From Polyangiaceae bacterium (lineage in GTDB: Bacteria; Myxococcota_A; Polyangia; Polyangiales; Polyangiaceae), in contig JABTUA010000002.1 of assembly GCA_015075635.1 (NCBI GenBank), forward strand, positions 868,001 to 932,000: a stretch of 64,000 nt of DNA. The letters run 5' to 3'. The notes below the pieces were generated by a model. The model was not told the DNA's origin and ran no database searches. It saw only the letters and a list, made by a program, of their open reading frames with translations. Position numbers and translations under genes: made by a program. This document shows positions 34,973 to 42,424 of this stretch, piece by piece (position 1 is the stretch's first letter; the number at the start of each line of letters is the position of its first letter).

Positions 34973-36424
34973 CTACTTCACACACTCCTGCCCCTCGACC
35001 CTGCACTGCTCGTGGGTCACACACGCGAGCGAGAGCGCGCAGTGCTCGTCTCGCGTCGGCACGCACGAGTCGCCACGCTTGGCGCACTTCCCCCGATAGT
35101 CGCACTCCGTGAAGGCGCCACAGGTGTCCTGCCGGTCGAGCGCACAGCCGCCGGCGACCGCGGTGCAGAAGCCAAACCGGCGACAGACCTCGCTGTCTTT
35201 GCAGTGCGCGTCGGCGAAAGCGCGACACAGCCCTTGGCCGTCCGGGGCGCAGCGCCCGCGGACCGCGCAGTCGGCGGAGCCGGCGCAGTCAGAGTGCGTC
35301 ACCGCCAGGCAACCCCGAGGGGTCGAGGTGCAGTGACCGTGACTCTTGCAGGCGACGTCCCGCGAGCAATCGCGCTTGCCATCCGCCGTGAGCGTGCATC
35401 GACCATGCCGCTCCGTGCACAGACCCCGCTCGCGACAGGCGGCGGACTGTTGGCAGTCCCGGTCCGAGGTGGCGAGACACGTCGTGCCGGCGGGAGCACA
35501 CTGGCCGCTCGCCGCGCAGCTCGCCGTGCAATCCGACGGCTGGCACTCGCCGTCACGCGCGCGACAGCGATTCTCTTCCCGACACACGGCGGATGCCGCG
35601 CAGTGTGCGTCCTCGCCGGCACCGCACACGAGCACACCGCCCCGCCAGACCGCACCACACAGTCCCGCGCTGGCGCACTCGACCGCTGCGGCGCAGCGCT
35701 GCTCGCGCGAGCGCTCCAGGAGCCCCACGCCGCCGAGCAGAGCCACGCCAGCGGTGGCCACCAGCATCCCGTAGAGCACCCAGCGCGGCGCGCCCCACAG
35801 CGCACACGCCGCAGAGAGCCCCAACGTCGCGTCCAGACCTTCCTCCGCGCCGGACGGCTCCACCGTCGCCAGCTCCACTACGTCGCTCGAAGCGACGAGC
35901 GTCCACGCCTGCTCGGCCGAGCTCCGGTAGTCCTTCGCGCGATGCTCCGCTTGGAGCACGCCCCGCGCGAGCACGGCGTCGCCGGTGTAGAGCCAGCGCA
36001 GCGCCAAGCTGGTGAACGTCTGCTCCGAGCCGACCACCGTGCGCAGGGGTGGAGCGAGCGCGACTCGAGTTCCGTCCTCGAGCTCGAGCAGAAGGTCCTC
36101 CCGGAGCTCGCCCATCGAGGCCGCGACCGGATGCCCCGCGAGCGGCGAGGCGCGCCGCAGCCGGCCCTCGCCGGTGAGCACCCACCCGCGGAAGCGCTGC
36201 TCCCGACTAATCAGCACCCCCCGCAGCACCGCCGGGCCCACGTCGAGCTCCGCGCCGCTGCCCCTGAGCGGCACGCCCGCGAGCAAGCGCCGCCGCCGCA
36301 GCGCGTCCGCCCGCCGCACGAGCCGCCGCCAAACGCGCCGCCGCCGCACCGAGCGCCGGCTCAGCACCGCCCACGCGAGGAGGAGCGGAGCGGCGAGAGC
36401 GAGGGTGACGGTGAGAAGGGACAT
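34973..36424 (-). CDS. membrane-anchored Cys-rich protein, unknown
   Basis: 483 residues from ATG 36424 (MSLLTVTLALAAPLLL). Two membrane segments (about 2-18 and 215-235) bracket a 190-residue cytoplasmic or periplasmic domain (GVLISREQRFRGWVLTG, LALRWLYTGDAVLARGVL, DYRSSAEQAWTLVASSD). The C-terminal 250 residues carry about 10 Cys-rich units of the CxAxxECxxxGxC type, each with 4-6 cysteines (SDCAGSADCAVRGRC; CKDSEVCRRFGFCT). Repeated disulfide modules outside the membrane are implied. No family recognised. It ends 4 bp from the convergent PfpI gene. Confidence 0.75.
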   Translation of the reverse strand: MSLLTVTLALAAPLLLAWAVLSRRSVRRRRVWRRLVRRADALRRRRLLAGVPLRGSGAELDVGPAVLRGVLISREQRFRGWVLTGEGRLRRASPLAGHPVAASMGELREDLLLELEDGTRVALAPPLRTVVGSEQTFTSLALRWLYTGDAVLARGVLQAEHRAKDYRSSAEQAWTLVASSDVVELATVEPSGAEEGLDATLGLSAACALWGAPRWVLYGMLVATAGVALLGGVGLLERSREQRCAAAVECASAGLCGAVWRGGVLVCGAGEDAHCAASAVCREENRCRARDGECQPSDCTASCAASGQCAPAGTTCLATSDRDCQQSAACRERGLCTERHGRCTLTADGKRDCSRDVACKSHGHCTSTPRGCLAVTHSDCAGSADCAVRGRCAPDGQGLCRAFADAHCKDSEVCRRFGFCTAVAGGCALDRQDTCGAFTECDYRGKCAKRGDSCVPTRDEHCALSLACVTHEQCRVEGQECVK

Positions 36425-36480
36425 GCCGACGCCCGGGCGCCCGCCGGAGGATCCCGCGTCCGCGGCGAGCGGGCAATGGG

Positions 36481-36533
36481 GCAACGGTTTCGTAAACCGT
36501 AGGTCTCGAGTTCAAGTCTCGAAGCTGGCTCCA
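36481..36533 (+). tRNA. tRNA-Thr(CGT)-like 3' half; 5' half not recognisable
   Basis: Perfect anticodon stem (36484-36488 with 36496-36500) around a 7-base loop TTCGTAA (anticodon CGT, Thr), variable loop AGGTC, perfect T stem (36506-36510 with 36518-36522) with TTCAAGT loop, acceptor 3' strand AGCTGGC, T discriminator and CCA. The 26 bases upstream do not form a D arm or pair with the acceptor strand. So either a degenerate tRNA or the 3' half left by integration of an element at a tRNA-Thr gene. Start of the feature is set where normal tRNA-Thr similarity begins. Confidence 0.55.
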
Positions 36534-36606
36534 GGAGGTCTCAGCGGAATCCCGGACGGCTTGCTGCAAGGTGCCCCGGGACCGCGGGCCGCCGGTCGAG
36601 GTGATC

Positions 36607-36640
36607 TTGGCGCCGCTCGACTAATCAAGTATACGCTTGA
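36607..36640 (+). promoter_or_regulatory. arsR-rhodanese promoter with palindromic operator
   Basis: -35-like TTGGCG (36607-36612), 17-bp spacer, -10-like TATACG (36630-36635). The -10 is flanked by TCAAG (36625-36629) and CTTGA (36636-36640), a perfect 5-bp inverted repeat with the -10 in its centre. ArsR-family repressors bind such imperfect palindromes, so binding would occlude the promoter. Start ATG is 36653. The arrangement is what an autoregulated gene would have. Confidence 0.55.
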
Positions 36641-36652
36641 ATAATTGAGTCG

Positions 36653-37336
36653 ATGAGCCCCCACCGTCGCTTCAAGGACAGCGTCTACGAGCAGTTTTCC
36701 CGTGTCGGAAAGGCGATCTCGGCGCCGAAGCGGCTCGAGCTCCTCGACCTCCTGTGCCAGGGCCCGCGGACCGTCGAGGTTCTGGCGGAGCAAGCGGGCA
36801 TCTCCGTCGCGAATGCATCGCAGCACCTTCAGGTGCTCCGCGCCTCTCGCCTGGTGGAGTCCGAGAAGAAGGGCCTGTACGTCGAGTACCGACTGGCGGG
36901 CGACGAGGTCTGCCAGTTCTACCTCGCGCTCAGGCGGCTCGCCGAGTCGCGCCTGGCCGAGGTCGAGCAGGTCACCCGCGCCTTCTTCGAGCGGCGGGGC
37001 GCCCTGGAAGCCGTCGCAGGCGACGAGCTGCTCCGGCGGGTGAGGAGCGGCGGCGTGACGGTGCTCGACGTGCGCCCCGTCGAGGAGTATCGCGCGGGGC
37101 ACATCCCCGGCGCCATCTCCGTGCCCGTCGGCGAGCTCGAGGCCCGCCTGAAGGAGCTGCCACGACGGCGCGAGATCGTGGCCTACTGCCGCGGCCCCTA
37201 CTGCGTGATGGCGGTGGAGGCGGTCGAGCTGCTGCGCAAGAGAGGCTTCCGCGCCCGGCGCCTGGAGCAGGGGGTCGTCGATTGGCGCGCCCGCGGCTGG
37301 CGCGTCGAGGTCGTGCGCGCAGGGAGGACCCGGTGA
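36653..37336 (+). CDS. ArsR-family regulator fused to rhodanese
   Basis: 227 residues. Residues 1-100 are an ArsR/SmtB winged helix (KRLELLDLLCQGPRTVEVLAEQAGISVANASQHLQVLR), residues about 120-225 a rhodanese domain with catalytic loop YCRGPYCVMA (Cys is the sulfur carrier). Fusions like this sense reactive sulfur or oxidants: a persulfide on the rhodanese cysteine would modulate DNA binding. Operator-like palindrome lies directly upstream. It is followed 27 bp later by an MFS transporter, a common pairing, which may export a sulfur compound. Confidence 0.87.
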   Translation: MSPHRRFKDSVYEQFSRVGKAISAPKRLELLDLLCQGPRTVEVLAEQAGISVANASQHLQVLRASRLVESEKKGLYVEYRLAGDEVCQFYLALRRLAESRLAEVEQVTRAFFERRGALEAVAGDELLRRVRSGGVTVLDVRPVEEYRAGHIPGAISVPVGELEARLKELPRRREIVAYCRGPYCVMAVEAVELLRKRGFRARRLEQGVVDWRARGWRVEVVRAGRTR

Positions 37337-37363
37337 TCGACGCGGCCGGGCGGGTGCAAGACC

Positions 37364-38608
37364 GTGAGTGACGTCCGCCTCGGCATTCGCAAGAACCTCG
37401 CGCAGTTCTCGCTGCTGGTGCTCGTCAACGCCTTCGTCGGCGCGATGGTCGGGATGGAACGCACCATCTTGCCGCCGATCGCCGAGCAGGACTTCGATCT
37501 CTCCGCAAAGACCGCGGTGCTCTCGTTCATCGTCGTCTTCGGTGTGACGAAAGCGCTGACGAACTACCTGGCTGGGCGCCTCTCGGATCGGTTCGGGCGC
37601 AAGCACGTGCTGATCGGAGGCTGGCTCGTCGCGGCCCCGGTGCCGTTCCTCTTGATGTGGGCCCCGAGCTGGTCATGGGTGCTCTTCGCCAACGCGCTGC
37701 TCGGGGTGAGCCAGGGGCTGACCTGGTCGACGACGGTCATCATGAAGATCGACCTGGCCGGACCCGACAAGCGCGGTCTGGCGATGGGGCTCAACGAGTT
37801 CGCCGGCTACTTCGCGGTGGCTGGGAGCGCGGTCGCGACCGGCTTCGTCGCGGCGCGCTACGGGCTGCGCCCGGAGCCGTTTTACCTCGGCGTCGCCTTC
37901 GTCGCCTTCGGGCTCTTGCTCTCCGCGCTCGCGGTGCGTGAGACCAAGCACCACGTCGCCGCCGAGTCCCGACTCCACGCCGAGCTGCCGCCCGGTGAGC
38001 TTCCCACCCAGCGCGCGATCTTCTGGAACACGACGCTGCTCGACCGGAACCTGTCCAGCGTCAGCCAAGCGGGACTGGTGAACAACCTGAACGACGGCAT
38101 GGCCTGGGGTCTCTTCCCCCTGTTCTTCGCCGCCGCGCGCATGGACCTCCGCTCGATTGGCACGCTGGCCGCCATCTACCCGGCGACCTGGGGCGCGGCG
38201 CAGCTCTTCACGGGTGCCTGGTCGGATCGCGTCGGGCGCAAGTGGCTCATCGCCTCGGGCATGTGGGTCCAGGCGGCGGGCATCGCGTGCGTCGTCCTCG
38301 CCCACGGCTTCGCCGGCTTCGCCGCAGGTGCCGTGCTGCTCGGCATCGGCACCGCGATGGTCTACCCGACCTTGCTCGCGGCGATCGGGGACGTCGCGCA
38401 TCCTTCCTGGCGGGCGTCCTCGGTCGGGGTGTACCGGCTCTGGCGTGATCTCGGCTACGCCATCGGCGCGCTGCTCGCGGGCGCGACGGCCGACGCGCTG
38501 GGGCTCCCTGCGGCAATGTGGCTCGTGGCGGCGTTGACCTTCGCGTCCGGGGTCGTCGTCGCGGTGAGAATGCGCGAGACGCTCGGAGACGCCGTTCATC
38601 CGCGATGA
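37364..38608 (+). CDS. MFS transporter, probably co-regulated with the ArsR-rhodanese gene
   Basis: 414 residues, twelve predicted membrane helices. MFS signatures: GRLSDRFGRKHVLIGGW between TM2 and TM3 and GAWSDRVGRKWLIASG in the second half. Start is GTG 37364 in frame with MSDVRLGIRKNLAQF. It lies 27 bp downstream of the ArsR-rhodanese gene in an apparent operon. Substrate not predictable; by analogy with sulfite or organo-sulfur exporters, a small sulfur or metal compound is possible. Confidence 0.87.
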   Translation: MSDVRLGIRKNLAQFSLLVLVNAFVGAMVGMERTILPPIAEQDFDLSAKTAVLSFIVVFGVTKALTNYLAGRLSDRFGRKHVLIGGWLVAAPVPFLLMWAPSWSWVLFANALLGVSQGLTWSTTVIMKIDLAGPDKRGLAMGLNEFAGYFAVAGSAVATGFVAARYGLRPEPFYLGVAFVAFGLLLSALAVRETKHHVAAESRLHAELPPGELPTQRAIFWNTTLLDRNLSSVSQAGLVNNLNDGMAWGLFPLFFAAARMDLRSIGTLAAIYPATWGAAQLFTGAWSDRVGRKWLIASGMWVQAAGIACVVLAHGFAGFAAGAVLLGIGTAMVYPTLLAAIGDVAHPSWRASSVGVYRLWRDLGYAIGALLAGATADALGLPAAMWLVAALTFASGVVVAVRMRETLGDAVHPR

Positions 38609-38762
38609 CGTTTCGAGCCACCGTCATGCCGGCGCCATCGCTCGCAGCGTTCGCCCACTACTTCGCGCCGGCGCACGCGTTCATCGCGGCGTTCGCGGCC
38701 TCGCAAGCGGCCTAGCGGTGCAACCGGCGGTGCGGGAACCGGTGCGGCCGGCGCTTCATGCG

Positions 38763-39632
38763 TCACGCGCGCGCCGCGTTCAAGAGCTCCGACAAGCCGA
38801 GCTCATCCGCCAGCCGGCGCGCGGTCTCGCCGCGGAAGCCTTCGTCCGGGTCCGCTCCGAACGCCAGCAACACGGGGATCACGGCGAGCTTCCGGTTCAC
38901 GAGCGCGCACGCGAGCGGGGGCATCGCGTCCGGCCAGGGCGCCGCCACGCTCGCGCCCGCCGCGAGCAGGGCTTCGACCAGAGGAGGCGAGTCCTGGAGC
39001 ACGGCTTCAAAGAGCGCGGTGCTGTTGCGATCGACCGAGACCCCGCGCAGCGCAGCATCGGGCGCGTCGCGTCCCGCGTTGGGGTCCGCACCTCTGGTCA
39101 AGAGCGCGCGCACGCGCTCCACGTCCCCGGCGCGCACCGCTCTGAGCAGCGAGGCCGGCGAAACCCGCCGCGTCGGGCGCGGCCCGACGGCGCGCGGGTG
39201 CTGGTCGTCGACCAGGAGCTGCAGGTCGGCCCAGTCGCCGCCGTAGCTCATCGAGCGCTCCTCCGATTCGGGCGTGCGCAGGTACTCGTGGCCGTGAAAG
39301 CGATCCCAGGCCGCGAACACGTCGCCTTCTGCCAGGTGCCCGAAGGGCAGCTCGGACCATGCCGCCGCGTCGACGATCTCGCTGGCGCGCAGCACGAGGT
39401 AGTACTCGCTGTCGTAGCAGTACTCGTTCGTCAGTTGGTACGTGAACGGCTCGGCGATGGCGACGGGCTCGCCCGCCACCCGCAAGAGGAGCGTCGCCGG
39501 AAGCGAGTCCTGGCCCGAGTAGTGGCCGGCGTCAGCGCGTCGCTCCGGCAGGATGGCGAGCATCCAATGCGGCAGCTCCCAGTCCTCGCCGGGCGCCGGG
39601 CGCTCGAGGTCGAGCTCGAGGCGAGTGGTCAT
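38763..39632 (-). CDS. ankyrin-repeat protein
   Basis: 289 residues from ATG 39632. The N-terminal 125 residues are an unknown domain (ELPHWMLAILPERRADAG, YCYDSEYYLVLRASEI, HGHEYLRTPES). The C-terminal half has four ankyrin repeats: SLLRAVRAGDVERVRALLTRGADPNAG, TALFEAVLQDSPPLVEALLAAGASV, PLACALVNRKLAVIPVLLAFGADPDEG, TARRLADELGLSELLNAA. No signal peptide, so cytoplasmic protein-protein adapter. Upstream ORF extensions beyond 39632 are not supported. Divergent from the next lipoprotein. Confidence 0.8.
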   Translation of the reverse strand: MTTRLELDLERPAPGEDWELPHWMLAILPERRADAGHYSGQDSLPATLLLRVAGEPVAIAEPFTYQLTNEYCYDSEYYLVLRASEIVDAAAWSELPFGHLAEGDVFAAWDRFHGHEYLRTPESEERSMSYGGDWADLQLLVDDQHPRAVGPRPTRRVSPASLLRAVRAGDVERVRALLTRGADPNAGRDAPDAALRGVSVDRNSTALFEAVLQDSPPLVEALLAAGASVAAPWPDAMPPLACALVNRKLAVIPVLLAFGADPDEGFRGETARRLADELGLSELLNAARA

Positions 39633-39711
39633 GCCTGAGCGCGAGCGTACCCCAGTCAGCGGGGTAGATCCTGCCGCGCCTGGCGTATCAAGCCGCGCCA
39701 AAGGGAGAATC

Positions 39712-40323
39712 ATGCCGAAGCTCGTGCTCACCGTCCTCGTTGCGATGCTGCCCATCGGGCTGGGTGGGTGCGAGCGCGCCGCCGCCGATGGCAAGGCGGC
39801 CGGTTCGTCCTCGAGCGCCTCGCGCGCGCCCGCCGTCACCGCGACCGGCGCGGCGCTCGCGCCTCCCGCCGTGGCAGCACCGAGCGCCGCGCCGGAGTCC
39901 GGCGAGCCGATCCCGACCATCGACGCGAAGCTCCCGGTCGAGAAGCTGGACCTGGCCGCCTTCTCGAAGACGAGCAAGGAAGACAAGGCCAAGCTAGTCG
40001 GGAAGAAGCTCCGGCTGAAGGGCGCGGTTCACTCGGTGTCCTACAACGCCATGCTCTTCGACGCGCAACACGCCTTGCACGGACCAGTGAAGGAGGGAGC
40101 CGCAAACGCCGTGTATGCAGTCGAGCTCCACGGTGCCAAGGCGCCAGGTGAGACCTGGAGCAAGCAGGTCGCGTCCTGTTTCGTCGACGCAAAGACGCAG
40201 CAGGAGTTGCTGGCCGATTTCAAAGGCGACGGCGTCAACGTGGAGGTGGAGGGCATCGTCGAGGCAACCTTCAACGACCTGGCACCTTGCAAAGTAGTCT
40301 CGAAGAAGGTCGGCAAGAAGTAG
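39712..40323 (+). CDS. lipoprotein with OB-fold-like domain
   Basis: 203 residues. Signal peptide and lipobox GLGGC, a Ser/Ala/Pro linker, and a domain (about 75-200) with LVGKKLRLKGAVHSVSYN, reminiscent of tRNA_anti-like OB folds, then ELHGAKAPGETWSKQVASCF and CKVVSKKVGKK. AGGGAG (39701-39706) is the Shine-Dalgarno. The domain call is tentative. Function unknown. Confidence 0.75.
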   Translation: MPKLVLTVLVAMLPIGLGGCERAAADGKAAGSSSSASRAPAVTATGAALAPPAVAAPSAAPESGEPIPTIDAKLPVEKLDLAAFSKTSKEDKAKLVGKKLRLKGAVHSVSYNAMLFDAQHALHGPVKEGAANAVYAVELHGAKAPGETWSKQVASCFVDAKTQQELLADFKGDGVNVEVEGIVEATFNDLAPCKVVSKKVGKK

Positions 40324-40435
40324 CGCTGCCCCTGTTCGAATCCGGGAAGATGACAGGAGGTCGCAGCGGACTCGTCTCCCGCGCGCTCCGGCGCGGGCAC
40401 GAGCCATCGAGCTGGCGTGCTACGCTCGACGGGCC

Positions 40436-40885
40436 ATGATCGGGGGAGCAGCTCGATGCTTTCTGCTGGCGCTGCTGGCGACTTCAGGCGAGCTCGGGTG
40501 CTGGAAGTACTGCACCGACGCCGGCTGCGACTCGGGCCTCGACATCACAATCTTGTCATCGGCCACTACGTTTGCGCCCGGCAGTTATGCGGTAGAACTG
40601 ATGATCGACTCCGCCGTGTTCGCGCTCACCTGCCAGATCCCCGACACTCAGGAAGGGTTTCCGTGCAATTGCCAAGGCGGGTCCCCGAACGTCAACGCCT
40701 GCCTGATGCACGATGCGTTGTCCGTGCAGGTGGACGGTTTCCCCAAGTCGGCGTCGGTCAGACTAGTCCGTGAGGGCGTCGAGATCGGCCAGAAGCAATT
40801 CTCCCCCCAGTACGAGACCATTCAGCCGAACGGTCCAGGCTGCAAGCCGACGTGCACGGCGGCGAAGGAGGTCTCGCAGTTCTGA
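40436..40885 (+). CDS. small Cys-rich lipoprotein
   Basis: 149 residues with signal peptide and lipobox (GELGC). The mature region is beta-rich with eight or more cysteines (CWKYCTDAGCDSGLDI, ALTCQIPDTQEGFPCNCQGG, CLMHDALS, CKPTCTAAKEV). Strands such as YAVELMIDSAVFALTC and VRLVREGVEIGQKQ suggest an Ig-like sandwich. No family recognised. Same direction as the OB-fold-like lipoprotein, 112 bp further. Confidence 0.75.
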   Translation: MIGGAARCFLLALLATSGELGCWKYCTDAGCDSGLDITILSSATTFAPGSYAVELMIDSAVFALTCQIPDTQEGFPCNCQGGSPNVNACLMHDALSVQVDGFPKSASVRLVREGVEIGQKQFSPQYETIQPNGPGCKPTCTAAKEVSQF

Positions 40886-41341
40886 GGGTACCGGTCTCTT
40901 GCTCGCGAGCGCGATCGTCGCCCGTCATCGAAGCGGCGTGTGGTCGGCTCTCACTCGCATTGGGCCACGACAGCGTCGTGCAAGAGCTGGCGTCGAACCT
41001 CTTTGAATCCAGGCGGCGATGGCCACGCGCTCGGTACACCTCGAGATCCGGCGGAACCCCGAGCCAGGGCGGCGGCGACGATACATCCGTCGCCGGCCGG
41101 TTCAGCACCCTGAGCCTCGCGGTCTTGTAGAACTCGGCGATCTCGGTGCGCGCGTCCTCCACGGGCTCCGACTCGCCCGACACATGATCGCCGACGCGAA
41201 AGCCATGCTCGACCTGGGCCGCCTTGCCGACGGCCGCGACGAACTCGCGCTGCTCGCCGCCCGCCATCCAGAACGTAGAGACCGTCCACCGCGAGTGCGC
41301 GACCGCCGCGTGATCGCGGTGGAATCAAACTGCTCGGCGCT
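40886..41341. other. gene-poor stretch with decayed coding remnant
   Basis: No intact gene. On the minus strand about 41300-41000 an ORF reads REFVAAVGKAAQVEHGFRVGDHV, then RTEIAEFYKTARLRVLNRP and PPPWLGVPPDLEVYRARGHRRLDSKRF, which has coding character and resembles part of a conserved bacterial protein, but both ends are lost. Elsewhere nothing convincing. Treat as a relic. Confidence 0.4.
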
Positions 41342-41809
41342 CTAGTGGGGGTACCACGTGCCGTCCGCCGTTTTGCAGATGTCCATGGCGGCCGACGCAT
41401 CGGTGTACTGCGGCGGCCCCCAGTAATACACTCGGCAAGATCCACTGATGTACTCGATGGCGCAGGCTCCGAAGCCCGTGGTGGGGTCGCACTTGGCGGC
41501 CGCGTCGAGAGTGCCCGGCCCTTGGACGTCGCACACCGGCTTGATGGCGTCGCTCGACGACGTGTCGTCGTGGAAGTCGAAGCAAGATCCCGTCCCGTCG
41601 TTGCTCTTGCAGCTCGCGACGAACTTGGTGCTGCCGCAGTGGCTCGCGGTCCCGCCTCCAGCACCCGCCGCGCCGCCCGTGCCCGCCGCGCCCCCACTGC
41701 TGCCGCCCGTGCCCGCCGCGGCGCCGGTGCCCCCGGAACCCCCGCCGTCATCGCCTCCGCACGCCACCGTGAGGCCAAGAAACAAGAGAACCAGCACCAC
41801 ACACCGCAC
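41342..41809 (-). CDS. Gly-linker lipoprotein, small Cys-rich domain
   Basis: 155 residues. GTG start with GGAGG 8 bases upstream. Signal peptide with lipobox TVAC, Gly/Ala-rich linker to about residue 55, and a 100-residue domain with four or five disulfides' worth of cysteines (SHCGSTKFVASCKSNDGTGSCFDFHDD, VCDVQGPGT, KCDPTTGFGACAIEYISGSCRVYYWGPP). Resembles the 30.6-kb lipoprotein in plan. Unknown function. Confidence 0.75.
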   Translation of the reverse strand: MRCVVLVLLFLGLTVACGGDDGGGSGGTGAAAGTGGSSGGAAGTGGAAGAGGGTASHCGSTKFVASCKSNDGTGSCFDFHDDTSSSDAIKPVCDVQGPGTLDAAAKCDPTTGFGACAIEYISGSCRVYYWGPPQYTDASAAMDICKTADGTWYPH

Positions 41810-41966
41810 AGCCTCGACCTCCGTTGGGAAAAGCGTAGGTGAGCGCCCGCGGGGCTACAAGGGGTGGCGGCGGTGCACCGTGCGGCGCGCGCTACGGACC
41901 ACGGCGTCTTCCGCTCGGCGTCCCGCCTCCTGCTGGAGGCACGTCGAGCGCGGCGAGGCCCCGAGG

Positions 41967-42000
41967 CCCGGCGGCGGCCGCGGCCGGCCGGGCCGCCGGG
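41967..42000 (-). terminator. GC-rich hairpin downstream of the DUF35 gene
   Basis: Perfect 9-bp stem CCCGGCGGC (41967-41975) with GCCGCCGGG (41992-42000), loop of 16 bases, lying about 18 bp after the DUF35 stop (42018). No U-tract follows on the minus strand, so it may be a weak or Rho-assisted terminator. Confidence 0.4.
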
Positions 42001-42017
42001 GTCTCCGAGCGGAGGTC

Positions 42018-42422
42018 TCAGCGAACGAGCTTGAAGGCCATCACTGGCAGGTCCGGCGTGCGCAGCACGTCGAACACGACCTTGCTGGGCCCGCGAGCGT
42101 AGATCTCGCTCATCGTCTTCGGGTCGGTGGCGACGTCGCGCACGATGGCGTTCACGACGATTCCCTCTTCGAGCACGATGTGCCCGTAGGCGTAGGGCGC
42201 AATGTCCGCGAAGCGCGGGTTCGGCGGCGGGGCGACCCCGTGGGACAGGAAGTGAAGCGTCCCCTTCCCAGACAGCTTCTTGTCCTGCAACGCCGAGCCG
42301 CCACACTGCTCGCAGGCCGTCGTCGGCGGGAAGGTCACGTGCTGGCACTGCTTGCACTGAGCACCGATGAGCACGCCGTGATCGAGCCCATCATAGAAAT
42401 GCTTGATGACTGAGTCGGGCAT
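42018..42422 (-). CDS. DUF35 zinc-ribbon/OB-fold partner of the thiolase
   Basis: 134 residues, DUF35 family. The N-terminal rubredoxin-like zinc ribbon has CKQCQHVTFPPTTACEQCG (two CxxC), followed by an OB fold (GTLHFLSHGV, YAYGHIVLEEGIVVNAIV). DUF35 proteins assist thiolase-like acyl-CoA enzymes, as in Ltp2/ChsH2 aldolases. Two bp separate its start from the thiolase stop, so the two are one operon. ATG at 42422 is clear. Confidence 0.88.
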   Translation of the reverse strand: MPDSVIKHFYDGLDHGVLIGAQCKQCQHVTFPPTTACEQCGGSALQDKKLSGKGTLHFLSHGVAPPPNPRFADIAPYAYGHIVLEEGIVVNAIVRDVATDPKTMSEIYARGPSKVVFDVLRTPDLPVMAFKLVR

Positions 42423-42424
42423 GA

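Noticed and set aside
36424-36533. A full tRNA-Thr gene
   Set aside because: The upstream 26 bases cannot form the D arm or pair with the acceptor strand, so I only call the 3' half.
38605-38715. Short ORF after the MFS gene
   Set aside because: Low-complexity, Ala/Phe-rich; no start context or similarity; probably non-coding end of the transcript.
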